Shown one piece after another: positions 52,961 to 64,000 of a stretch of DNA of 64,000 nucleotides. The notes under the pieces were generated by a model, which was not told where the DNA came from, did not search any database, and was given only the letters and a program-made list of their open reading frames with translations. How positions within the stretch are numbered: position 1 is the stretch's first letter; every line of letters starts with the position of its first letter. The position numbers and the translations under genes were made by a program. This DNA comes from Cardinalis cardinalis (lineage: Eukaryota; Chordata; Aves; Passeriformes; Cardinalidae): contig JACDOX010000016.1 of assembly GCA_014549065.1 (NCBI GenBank), positions 2,872,543-2,936,542 on the forward strand. The letters are read 5' to 3'.

Positions 52961-55860
52961 TGCTTGAAAGCTGGTGTTCTGCACCTGCCTGTTACAGGGA
53001 TAAATGCCTCTTCAAGATGTAATGCAGCAAAAGATTAGACCTTTGTCAGGACAGACAAGCAAGGTCTGATTCCAGCTTGCAGGCACATTTATCAAATAAA
53101 GGTTTTATTTTCATAGCAGTATTAAATAAATTATTTAGCAAAGAACTTTGAAATGTAAAATCTGATCATTATGTGGGTCTATTGCAGCCTGTCTACACTG
53201 TAACAATAAAAAAAGATTACAAAAGGTATTCAGGAAAAGAGAGAGAGAGATTGCTGTGCACCTGTTTCAAACTCACTATTCAATTCTGTTTTCTTATCTC
53301 CTTTACCATAATATTTTAACACATATTTTTGTACTGCCAAATTGAAATATTGCTGATTTCAGTAGTATGATATAATTCTGCCATCATTGCCAGATTTACC
53401 ATTGCTACTAAAATTACTGTAAAGTGAGCTGACATCACAAGAGTTTGGNCATGTATTGCTGCTCCTGAAGAGAAACAAAGTACTCCCGTGATAAATAATA
53501 AGTGAATGACTGCCAGTGAAGGAGTGAAGTNTGTTTCCCAAGCTCTTCAGCATCTCTTTTCACCAAAACAACGATTTCTAATTTCTCTCCCTCACTGAAG
53601 TCAGCTCAGAAACAATCCACCATGTATTGCAATGTTACATGCTCAGCATCCTCACTCTGATTAAGTACTCTGTTATGATAAAAATAATTACTTTTTATGA
53701 GACTATACAAAGTAATTGTTTTAAAGCCAGTTCAAACAAGAAAGTAATAAACAAAGTTATTCTCTTAGAGGAATAGATAGTAAGTTTTGCAACTCTTGGG
53801 GAAGATCGAATATATTCTCTACAGAACTTAAAAACATTCATTATTTTATATATTATTTTTTCAAATGCCACTAAGTTTTNCAGTTCCAGAAATAAGTGAA
53901 AGAGATGAAAAATGTGGGAAAACAATTTGGTGAAGTCTTGTAGTTGAGTGGAGAATGTCATAAAACTAAGATTCCTACTCCCAATTTGGAGACCCGTGGG
54001 ACCTGAATTCCCATCCTTTTTCATCCTTGTAACTAAAGAGTAATTCCCTTATCTTGGAGTGAAAGTGTGAAAGAAAACAGACCCAAGGAATCTGGCATGT
54101 CAGATCAACTCTGACCTTTTGTATGCTCCCATGAACNGAAAAAGGCCCCAAGTGCTGAACTGGGTGGAAAATTTTAAACACCACTGTGGTGTTACAGTGT
54201 TTGGCTCTAGCTGTACCAGGTATCCTCTCCTAAGGACCTTGTGGGCTCATGAGTTGATGTTGTATAAAAACATGATTAAGAACTCCAGAGCCTGTTGTGT
54301 GTCTGTCCTGGAGTGCTGCTGCTGATTCCAAAAAGACAGTCTGCAGTGTGGCCAAGCAGAAAAGCCATCTGAAGCTCCCATACTCCCCTTACACAGCTTA
54401 CTGACAGAGCATTACGCAAAAAATCTAGTCCTGTTTTGAGNTACAGGTAGTAGAATATTTCTCAGGTCTCAGATTAATCATTTTTGTTATTTCATCTTGT
54501 CCTGTCAAAGTGAAACATGGTAAATATGGGCACTGAGTGTTTAAACTGCTAGCAATGTTACCTTTCATTTAAATAGATTAAGAACGTGTATTCTACATTA
54601 CAAATTGCTTTCGGCACAGAATGAAGACATTGAAAACATATTAAAATTATGTTAGGCTTTCTGAAATGAATGCATGCTTTGGAAACAATTCTGGTTTGAA
54701 ATGTCTGTAACATCTTCTGTGGCTCTTTCTCTCACAAATGGGAAGAGCTCCATTTTTGCAGCCCTGAGGGCAAGTGTTGCATGATTTAAATCCTGGTAGA
54801 AAGCTTCCCCATAAGTCAGCACTGCTGAGGAGGCTCGTGGGGTCGATGAAGTATGACTTAGTCTAATCACAATTAGTCCACAGAAGCAGACTGGAAAAGG
54901 GCTAGGACACTTGCAGTGTCCAAGGGAAGACTGGACTGGGAGATGTAACTAAATAAACCTTCAGAAACAGTTTCAAGAGCTTACATTTTTGAAATTCCCC
55001 TCTGAAGTTTCTGGCTATGACAATAAAAAAATAATTGATGGTTAAAAGAAACATGTAAGGAAAGCACTAGGGAAATTAAAGTGATGGATCAAAAAGACAC
55101 CAGGTACTTGAGGCATGCTCAGATTCCCCCTTTATGCTTTATCTACACCTGCATGTTGCAACTTTTGATGCTTCACTGCTTTGAGCTCCTTGAGGAAAAG
55201 TAAAGAGTACAGGACAAAGTTGACACCTGGAGCAAACCTGAAGTTTCAACTGTGAATCCCNTTGTTGGGCTCGGTGATGGGTGGGAGTGTTCTGCCACAG
55301 CAGTGACCAGGAATGCTTTGCCATTTTCATAATGCACTGAGGTCTGGGTTTAACTGAAGCTACTCTTAATTTCCCAAGGCAAGAATGCAGATACCAACTG
55401 ATGTATGGACCAAAACTTACTTTATTTCCCCCTGAGAGACCCCTTGGACAAGCAGGTGGACTTTTCCTTGGGAAGAGTCACATGGTGACACATAGTCAGA
55501 CTTGCCAGCCCCCATGAGGTTTGTGGAAGGAGCCTGATGTGGTCAGGCAGTCTTGTGATCATCATCTGTCTTAAGTTCAAGTTGTTCNACATTCTGCAAT
55601 GAGAATAGCTCTAGAAGCTGCCTTTTGGGGAGGAGAATTCCTGTCTTGGCTGTATGCCATTGGTCTGTCATGCCCCATAGTCAGCAGAGCTCTTTCTTAA
55701 GGCATCTTCCTTCTTACCTGTGGAGATTGTTCCAGCTGTCAGTCTTCAGAATNCACCACTTCAAATCTGCCAGTGAAAGACTGGGATGGTTCATCTTCTC
55801 ATGTCTTTGAACACCCTCTCAATAAATGCTTGAAATACATAGACTCGGATAAAACATCCT
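52961..55860. other. AT-rich non-coding DNA
   Basis: Nothing gene-like is seen. A short (GA)6 run lies at 53239-53250. The minus-strand frame at 53695-54024 is unrecognised and contains an ambiguous base. Confidence 0.5.
53239..53250. repeat. (GA)6 microsatellite
   Basis: Uninterrupted GA dinucleotide run. Confidence 0.8.
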
Positions 55861-55869
55861 ACTTTTGAT

Positions 55870-56050
55870 CTTCCTGAATAACCTTGAGATGCCCCTTTGC
55901 TCCACTGTGTCTCCTTCTGTGAAATGGTGAAATAGAACCTCACCCACACTGCCATTGTTGAAAGTTAAATTAGTTGTTAGCAAAATGCATTGATGTCCTC
56001 AGCTGGAATTATTGGTGTGATAATTGGGCAAAAGCAAGGCTCTATCAGAT
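55870..56050 (+). repeat. Ancient MIR/L3-like interspersed repeat remnant
   Basis: The + strand reads AATAACCTTGAGATGCCC..., then CTGTGTCTCCTTCTGTGAAA followed by TGGTGAAATAGAACCTCACC, then GTTGAAAGTTAAATTAGTTG. This follows the order of segments known in MIR and L3/CR1-derived SINE tails: 'gaccttgggcaagtca', 'tgcctcagtttcctcatctgtaaaatgg', 'ataatagtacctacctca', 'gttgtgaggattaaatgag'. Agreement in order over more than 100 bases makes chance less likely, although identity is low. Confidence 0.45.
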
Positions 56051-59000
56051 ATTTAAAATTATGCTACATACTGTGGCTTATCTGAATTTCTAACATTTCT
56101 TTAAAGAAAGTGTGTCATTGAATTTAATGTTCTGAGAAACCTTATGAACTTCCAATCTATTNTAGCTGTACATTTCAAATTATGCTTATAATTGTGTTTT
56201 TATTGAATATATAACTTCCTTTCCATTTCCTATTACACTACACGGGTTTTAATATACATTTGAGAAGAATGCACACTGTGGATAGGTGGCACTTTTGAGT
56301 GTTTTCAAATTGTCACAGTAAAATTGTCACATTTGTTTAATTAGCCAGTAGATCCTGCCACATTGATTTGTCAGTGGTGTAACAATTTCTTTGGATAACT
56401 GGAAAATCTGACCAGAATGGTTTTTGTGATTTTTTTTCTTTTTTTTTTTCCTAATGAATTTCTCACATTTCTTTTTGATTTAAAGACAGTCATAGAGGCA
56501 CCCAGCCTTGCAGAAATCAGCTGAAGAAAATGTCAGGTTCTAGTGTTAGAATGAAGATGATTTGATTTCTTCAGGGCCCTGAGGTGTTTGTTGACCATTG
56601 TTCAGAGGCAGGAGAGAAAAGCTGTCTCCAAACAGGAATCTGAGGTCTGACCCAAGTGCCCAGATTTGTTTTAAAACATTCTGCATGCCCTGTGTGTTCC
56701 ACCTGCTGAAAGTGTCCCTGCATGGCCTTCCAGAGCTCCTGGGGGCAGGGCTTGGTGTGGCTGCCATTAGAAACCTGTTATCAACGCTCTACAGCTCTTG
56801 TTTAAATGTTTCCTCTGTTCTGAAATTTCTGTTCAATGTGTGAGCAAATATTGTTGGGGAGGTGGAAATNACCTGCCGGTACTTTGCAGGGTGAAACAGG
56901 CACAACATGAACCCACAAGGGCATAGCAGACTGGCATGGAAAAAAAATGGGCAGAGTTGTGTTCTTTGTGTTTGCTGTGGGTTGACTGAAGGGTTTAAAG
57001 TGTGGGCCAAATGTCACCTCTGGAGCCAGGCTAGAAAATGGCAGGTACTGATCTTTTGTGAGGGATGCTTTGAGATCTTCTGATGGCATTTAGTGCGCAA
57101 GCATTGAGTGTTAAAAGCCCCTTTGGGCTTTGTAGTCTGTTAATTTCTTTGCCNTGAGTATATCTTACTAGAGAATATGTTGTGTACACCAAGGTACAGT
57201 AACCTTTAAAAATAATCTTCTGAGCCTTAAGATAAAAACACTTCATGTTTGGTTTGTAGGCGCATTCCCAGTAGTGACTTGATTTTTTTTTTAATTGAGC
57301 CAATTAATCCCTTCCCACTTATTCTAGTATTTTATCATTTCCAGCCTCTTGAGTCCCTGATCTTTTCAACAAGAGGTCTGGACTGCCAGTTATCTGAAAA
57401 AGTAATGTACCAATCAAATGAAAACTGNTGCTCAGAATTTTTTTGAAGAGCAGCCCCTTGTCATTCCTGAGTTCAGACAAAAACAAAGAACATAGTTTCA
57501 ACAGTGAGGCGTTCACTGGAGGCTTCTTTCCGTGAAAATAGTTATCACTCTTTTTTTTCCTTGGCAATTGAGTCATTGTTTCTTTTAAAAGAGGTTGTCA
57601 TGATCTCCTCATTACCATTTTCCTTAATATGATAAGTGTAAACTACAAGAAAGCGATCATGTTTGAAAGGATACAGGAACCCTAAGGAACGTTGCACTAA
57701 CTGCTTGTGTTCTTTGAAAAGGCTTAGACTGGGAATTTGACTAAATGTATCATTCTGTCTACTTTGCAGCAGCATTGTCGTTTTCTAGCATCTTTCACTT
57801 ACAACCCAAGTTACCCTTCAAAAAGAATGCCATGTTATTGCATCCAGCCTTTGTGTGTCTCCGGCAAAGCGAGATCAACAACTCCTTTTGGTGGTTGCTT
57901 GAGCATAATAATACACTGCACTTTGTACTTAAAAAAAAAAAAAAAAACACCAAAAAAGTTTCAAAAAAAATCCCCCACCATCCTGTGACATGTTTACTCC
58001 AGTTCATCTTGGCTTGGTAGCTGGTAGTTGTCAGTGTTTGACACCAGCTGGAGCTGTGTCACTCCAGCNCTGCTTGGAGCTAACTAGGCAGCCATGGGTC
58101 TGCTGGGTGGTCTTTTCTTGGGCTTGCTCCAAGTTTGTTCCAAATTGCTCACACAATCCCTGATAAACTATTACTAATGAACAGTTTGCTATTCCTTTTA
58201 GGCCATCTAGAAGCAAAAAAGACAATACATGTCATCGTCTGGTAATGTAGAGATCCGATGTTTAAATGCTGGAGCATGGAATTTACAGCATTTCAGTGCT
58301 GTGCCTTTTGTGTCCTATTCATTGATTTTCCTGTGGGAAAAGAAGTAGTGTAGTGCTTTGAGACAGGAAGGTTATGGACTTTGCCCTTTTTCAGCCCTGT
58401 TTTTAGGAGTTAGTTTGTTTCAATGTAGTTTGCTGTCAGAAGTTTTTAAAAATGCAGACACAGGAGGCTCTATCAATCTGGTGCACAGTCAGAACACACT
58501 GATTTCAGACACTGGGACTGCTCTGTGTGGGACCAGGCATCCTCAGCTGTCGTATGTCTTAGTGGCAGTCCCAAGTATTTAACATTTCCAGCCTCCAACT
58601 AGCTTTGTAAGAAAGAACGTGCTGGGAAATGAGGAATCAAATGCATGCAGCAATGGGATTCTGTCTACCAGAAATATTCTGAAGCCTCCATACCTTAAAG
58701 GAGATCAAAAAAGACCTCAGCATGTTTTGGCTTCAGTTTTCTTTACTGTTTAAGCTGGTTTATTTGGATAAGGCTGACATGCCAAAAAAGTATATGTTGT
58801 ATCAAAACATCTTCTATAGCATACATCCATTTTTTCTACACCTGTTAGCTTAGCAGGAGTGGATCAAAGGGGAGTGTTGGCATGATTTACAGGACACACA
58901 GATGCAGGAACAGACCTGCTTCAAGGTGCAAGTGAGGAAAAGGAAATTCAGACTGAAATGTTTGTTCTTTTCTAAAGGCTAAAATTACTATAATANATGC

Positions 59001-61371
59001 CAGGTTGCATGAGAGGGTTTCAGGTGTCTGGTTAGGTCTTTCTCTGTAAGAGAACAGAATTAAAGGGTTGAGCATGAGAGGCAGCAAGGACTCTACCTCT
59101 GTGTTACAGATGAGGACCCACAATGTATTGTATGGCAGACATGCTAAGCTTTTAAACTTTACAAAAGAAACCAAGGTGACAAAGTTAGAGGAACCAATCA
59201 TCAGGCTTTGTACATGCAGGGCTTGCTGAATACTGATCAAGCTGTGCCTGTGTTATCCATACATTTTGGACACACCCATTGGATTTTTCAGCCTATAATN
59301 TCTATTCCAAATTTTCAGACAATATTCAGAAGTTTTACCACTGCCATAGGCATTGCATAAGACAAAAAATGAGACAGTTTGTACCCCACAGAGCCTTCCT
59401 AGTCTCTGAAGTAGGCACTTATAGGAAGATAACCATGCTTCACAGGGGAAAGTCAATTCTTCATGCATGAAGGGAGAAGCAAGTTCTCAACTGAGACACA
59501 CGTCAGGGAGAGCATCACACAGACAAGGAAAAGGAATGGTGAAAAAAGACAGCTTTGTAAGGGAGGTTTCAGCCTTCTAGGTGTTCACTGTGTCTTCACT
59601 TCAGCCTCAGACTGCTGGTTTAACAGCATTACAGTGGAGGTGATGAGGCTGTGTAAGAACAGCTTCAAAAACAAATGCTACCCTGGCACAACCCCGCAGG
59701 AAAACCCTGCTGCAAAACTGCTTGTGTGGTAAGCAGAATAAGAGATCTGGCAGAGTCTTGGTTTGGAAGGCAAAGAAACAGCTTTTGTAAGGATTTCAGT
59801 GTGTGTTGTACAGCAGTGTGTGGTAGCTTCATTTCTTTGTATTTGACGAGTAACAACTCAGAATCCAATTTTAATTCAAGTAAATCATGGCTTAAGCAAA
59901 AGAATTGGGCTTTAAATTTAAATGAGTTGCCTAACTTGGTTTCTTAATTTCCCTTATATGCTGTTTCAGGTAATTAATGCTCCTTTTTTAAGGCCAAAGC
60001 TGGTATTTTCTAGCACAAGTTAATGCTTTCAAATTCCTCATGATTTTTGGACTCAGTTTCATCATATTGTCAGGATGTAAGTTATAAGCTGGTTACATGG
60101 GTCTAAAAATTATTGCACAATATACAACTTACACAGTTTCTGTGCTAAGCTTACAGAACAAGAGGTTTTGTGGTTTAGCAATCTAATTTTGCCTGATATT
60201 GAATTTAGAGATTTTTTCCACTATGCTGCCGTAAGTTGCTTCAGAAATTTAATGCATTTTATAATAAATTCCATTGATAAGGTCTTGTCCTGTAACTATA
60301 TAACACCCTGTTGTACTTGTATGAAAAAACCCATGAATTGATTACATCTGGCAATGTAAAGGAGATGATGTAATGTATTGTATAAATGCACACAGTGGAG
60401 TGCCTTAGGGTAGGAGTAGTCTTGTTTTGTAACTGTAAATTATAGTTCTGCTCTCTTCTTGGTGTGAACCCTAAGTTTCAGAGAAGAAAACAGGCAATTC
60501 AAGACATGCTTTCTTGCTTGTGAAGCTGAGGATGGATGGAACAAATTACCAGATTCCCTTAAACAAGTGCCAGCAGTGAATAGTTTCAAAACACAGTTGC
60601 TTATTTGCTTGGAGAATGGGTTTTTTGCCAATGTTTTTTAAATTGCAGAGATGAAATTATATGTTGGTATTAGTAACTTTTGAAAGAATTAGCTTTTTAT
60701 GACTTATTGTGCCTTTGTTTATACCATANTCTGGAAGTGCCAGGATGTTGTGTTGTATTTAACAGTTCAATGCATNCTTCCTACCTTGTGGGGCCCTTGT
60801 GACAATAAGATGTGCCATCCCTGGGGATGGTTACCAACAAGTATTATTTTGAATAAATAAAATCAGTGGGATATGGCAGTGCATCTCAGTGGGGTTGAGA
60901 AGCTGCCAAGAGTAGGAGGCATTGCACTGGCTGTACTGTCCACAGCAGGCTCTGGTTCTGTGTGCTGGGCAGCAAANGCATTTCTTCAGTCACCAGGAGT
61001 GACAGCTGGAGGATGCCTCCCCTCCTGGAACTGGGTTTGGTGCACGTGACTGCAGGTACCTGAATATTTATGGGTGTATCATTGACTTCTGAGACTCTAA
61101 AACTGGTGTTAGCTGGTGTGAACCCAATATCCAGTTCTGGATGCTATATTAAACAGAAAAGATCTCAGCACAGCTGAGAATTTGTAAGTATGGAGGATCA
61201 GGATTTTGCCCTCATGATTACCGTGGTGTTCCTGAAGTGCTCTGTGAAAGACACNCACCAAACACTGTCTGTGGCATCCCAGAGGAGCAGGACCTTGGGT
61301 CTGACCCATCCTGACAGTTGATGTTCCTGACCCATCAGTGGGTCTGTGCAGAGGAACAGTTATATAGAAAC
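56051..61371. other. Non-coding DNA
   Basis: No gene is visible. T-rich (56431-56449) and A-rich (57931-57969) simple sequence occurs. Open frames in 56546-57775 and 58887-59947 are short and unrecognised on both strands. Confidence 0.5.
57931..57947. repeat. Poly(A) run of 17
   Basis: The A run is followed by further A-rich sequence to about 57969. It could be the tail of a processed retrocopy on the + strand, but the sequence before it (57740-57930) is not recognised as a gene copy and has no polyadenylation signal close to the run. Confidence 0.7.
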
Positions 61372-61591
61372 NNNNNNNNNNNNNNNNNNNNNNNNNNNNN
61401 NNNNNNNNNNNNNNNNNNNNNNNNNNNNNNNNNNNNNNNNNNNNNNNNNNNNNNNNNNNNNNNNNNNNNNNNNNNNNNNNNNNNNNNNNNNNNNNNNNNN
61501 NNNNNNNNNNNNNNNNNNNNNNNNNNNNNNNNNNNNNNNNNNNNNNNNNNNNNNNNNNNNNNNNNNNNNNNNNNNNNNNNNNNNNNNNNNN
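61372..61591. other. Assembly gap (220 n)
   Basis: An uninterrupted run of 220 ambiguous bases. It creates false open frames spanning the gap on both strands. Confidence 0.98.
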
Positions 61592-63941
61592 TCTCCCTGC
61601 ACACCACCATTATGGCCTGTCCTTAACAAACCCCACATCCTGCAGCTGACAGGATTCCTCCTGCCTGTGCTGGCTGGGAAGCAGGGTTACCACTCCAGTC
61701 AGTGTCATTATTCCTGCTCAGTACATGCCTGTCTGCACCATTTGGAAGCTCATGCCTCATCCCAAAGGCAGCACTGGCTCCTGTGTCCTGGGCTTTGCCT
61801 GGAAGCTCAAACAATGGTAGAAGACAAAGACATGGTGGTCAGAGAGGCTGTCACACATGCTGGGTGTATCTACCTTTGACTTCATGAGTTCCAACATCCC
61901 CATTATCCACTGAACTCTTAATTCTCTCATGACATAAAACTTGTCAGGAAAGCTGTCCCGTGTGCTTGCTATATGGTCCTGCTTCCTTTTTTTCATTTTT
62001 TACATTGTGTGATTTTTTCCTGCCAGTTATATTCTGTGAACTCCCCATGTCCTACATGCACTTTACTGGTACTGGGAGTCTAAGGCTGGCAGGAGTAGGG
62101 ATATAGATCTCTGGTTCTGTGCAGTTCATCATAATGGTGCTTTATAGGGGGTCCGTAGGGGATTGTGCTGCATGCTCCTAAAAATGCTAAGAACACATGA
62201 GAAGGTGCTGGAGGGTACAAAACCTGCTTGGTATTGAACTGAAGGATTGATTGTCCTAGGAAATGTCATACATTCAGGCCAGATTTTGACCATGCAATCT
62301 TCCTGAGGTGGACCCTGAAGAAAATTATCCTGATCCACCTTGGAGAAAAGCATTCACTGTGTTTGACAGAGGAGCTTTGGGGTGAGCTCCTGTATGCACA
62401 GCATGGACATTTGGGGCCAGGCCCAGCAGGGAGCTGCATCCTTGGTCAGGGCACACACACTTTTACAGGCTATGCTTTCCTTAGGACTGCAGCAGACTTG
62501 TGAAATTGAATCCAGTGTGGGTTCATGTGCTGTGGCTTCATTACTCTTCCCCTGAAACAGCCTCTTGAGCTGAGATACCTTCTCACTGTAATGGAGCCTT
62601 GTTTTTCTTCACACACACGAGATTGGTTAGAGCAGTAAGTGCATCAATCATGATTTACTTTTTTTTTTATTGTCTTGTAAATGCTCTAAGCAAAGAATAT
62701 GAGTGTTATTAGTTATAAAAGCTACAGTATGAGGAAAATATATTGAAAAGTTTGAGGTATACAGGAGTCANAGAGTACTGAGAAACTCAACAGAAAAAGA
62801 AAATACCCATATTTCTTCTATTTACCCATTTCTTTGTGGGTTTCCAAATGCTAACAAANTAGGAAAGGAAAACATATGCTGTAAAATTTATAGTCAACCA
62901 CAATTGGCTTCTAAAGCAATTTCTATATTCATTTTCACAGAGTATAATTTTTGTCTGTCCCCTTCTTGTTAAAATGGAAAGAAATATTAATTTACCACTG
63001 GATGATATGGAATGCATCCTATTCCCTAGCTGGCAAAGGGAACTTATTAGTCATCATTGATAAAACCCACAGGTGAACACTGTGGTTTAGGCTGTGGTCA
63101 GAAAAATGGTTGCTTTTTGTAGAANCAACTCTAGTTTCTCAATAATAAACTCAGGCATGTATGCACTGTATTTCCAATTGTCTTTCAAGCAGTTTTTGGG
63201 ACAGTAACAAGATAAATTGTAGTATGNCAAAGACATTATTGTAGATGCCACCACATTGTTCCTTAAAATATATGTGCTGGGCACTAGCCACTCGAAATAA
63301 ATTTGCTAAAACAATTGCATAAGTAAAAGGTTTTCAGCTTTAACATTCATAGCAGGAAAAATAGCTTTCTTTGGAGGCCACCACCAAAGTCTTTTAATTT
63401 TTTTTTCCTCTTACAGGGAAAAAAAAGTGTAGTATCTCTGTGATGATGATTTTTTTTTTTAATGCTGAAAATCATAATCAATGTATAATAATGAAATTAT
63501 CTGTCACGTCCATGTCAATACCAAAAATGTATCAAAATCCCTTCCTAAGGAAGCCTTTGACCCAGTATAAAGCTGGCCAGATTACTGGTCAGGGTATTTC
63601 CAGCTGCTTGTTCAAATTATCCATTCTTTCATAAGCAATATGAATAAAAACAACCTGTAGGTTGTCTTTGTGTTCCTTTAGGCTTTAGTGTAATTTGCTT
63701 GTCATTTCCATGTATAAATATATATCTATATATTCATTCTTTCCTTAGCCTTTCCCCCAAAGTTGAAACATGCTGAGACGGTTTTTAATTCAGTATGCAT
63801 CTCACACAGAAGGTGTGGCTGCCCCTCATGCATTGCTGGCTTCCTACCAGAGAGAGTTTGATCAGTTTTGTATAAATGCAGAAACCAGAAAGATGCTGTG
63901 AAACAAGACAGGCTTTTTACTAAGGTTGCATTGATAAATAG
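61592..63941. other. Non-coding DNA at the right end
   Basis: No gene is visible. It is GC-richer just after the gap (61592-61870) and AT-rich later. A short TATA-rich run (about 63713-63735) and T runs at 62660-62669 and 63450-63461 are simple sequence. Confidence 0.5.
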
Positions 63942-63986
63942 TTAATAAAACATTAATAAATCATTAATAGAGTTTTTAATAAATGG
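63942..63986. repeat. Degenerate 11-bp tandem repeat (4 units)
   Basis: Four units begin TTAATA: TTAATAAAACA (63942-63952), TTAATAAATCA (63953-63963), TTAATAGAGTTT (63964-63975) and TTAATAAATGG (63976-63986). Three are 11 bp and one is 12 bp. The array may continue past the window edge. Confidence 0.8.
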
Positions 63987-64000
63987 TAAATCACTTGGCT

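Noticed and set aside
57740..57969. Processed retrocopy ending in poly(A)
   Set aside because: The sequence before the A run matches no gene I recognise, and no polyadenylation signal or flanking direct repeat was found.
61318..61879. Open frames of up to 177 codons across 61372-61591
   Set aside because: They exist only because the 220-n gap contains no stop codons.
1..64000. CRISPR array, tRNA, rRNA, prokaryotic operon or phage-like system
   Set aside because: There are no regularly spaced repeats, no cloverleaf or rRNA signatures, and no dense gene organisation. The sequence is vertebrate non-coding DNA.

Overview
This is vertebrate nuclear DNA and almost all of it is non-coding. I infer a bird, with a songbird as a weak guess. 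The sequence is AT-rich with scattered GC-richer patches, interspersed repeats are sparse, primate- or rodent-type SINEs/LINEs are absent, and a few degenerate CR1-like and MIR/L3-like fragments can be seen. Isolated single 'n' bases occur roughly every few hundred bases, and one 220-base run of n (61372-61591) marks a scaffold gap. There is no bacterial-style gene organisation, operon, CRISPR array, rRNA or tRNA that I can support.

The one feature that looks like part of a protein-coding gene is a 45-nt internal exon at 46730-46774 on the + strand. It has a branch-point-like CTGAC, a long T/C tract, a CTAG acceptor and a perfect GTAAGT donor. It is a multiple of three and can be read as VALPNDSSCVEEILR or, one base over, as LPFPMTPAVWKKYC. 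I do not recognise the parent gene. If this exon is real, everything before it (at least 46.7 kb) and after it (at least 17.2 kb) is most simply intron of one very large + strand gene, although other small exons may have been missed.

Layout: 1-9450 is ordinary AT-rich non-coding DNA with small GC patches and one possible MIR-like remnant. 9451-9760 is a GC-richer segment I cannot classify. 9761-27590 is AT-rich, with a 63-bp tandem duplication (11909-12045), a pair of abutting perfect hairpins (13195-13245), microsatellites and candidate conserved non-coding blocks. 27591-32260 holds three GC-rich patches, which give short meaningless open frames on both strands. 32261-46729 is AT-rich and has the best candidate enhancer-like blocks (37991-38345 and 44021-44350) and two CR1-like fragments. 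The exon follows, then downstream non-coding DNA with GC patches (48240-49530, 50390-50660, 52400-52960), an ancient MIR/L3-like fragment (about 55870-56050), the gap, and an 11-bp degenerate tandem repeat at the right edge.

Many short open frames exist (up to about 170 codons), but none shows a recognisable domain or a gene-like context, so I treat them as chance. I found no convincing previously undescribed system. The items most worth following up are the isolated exon, the double hairpin, the in-register 63-bp duplication and the AT-rich candidate regulatory blocks.
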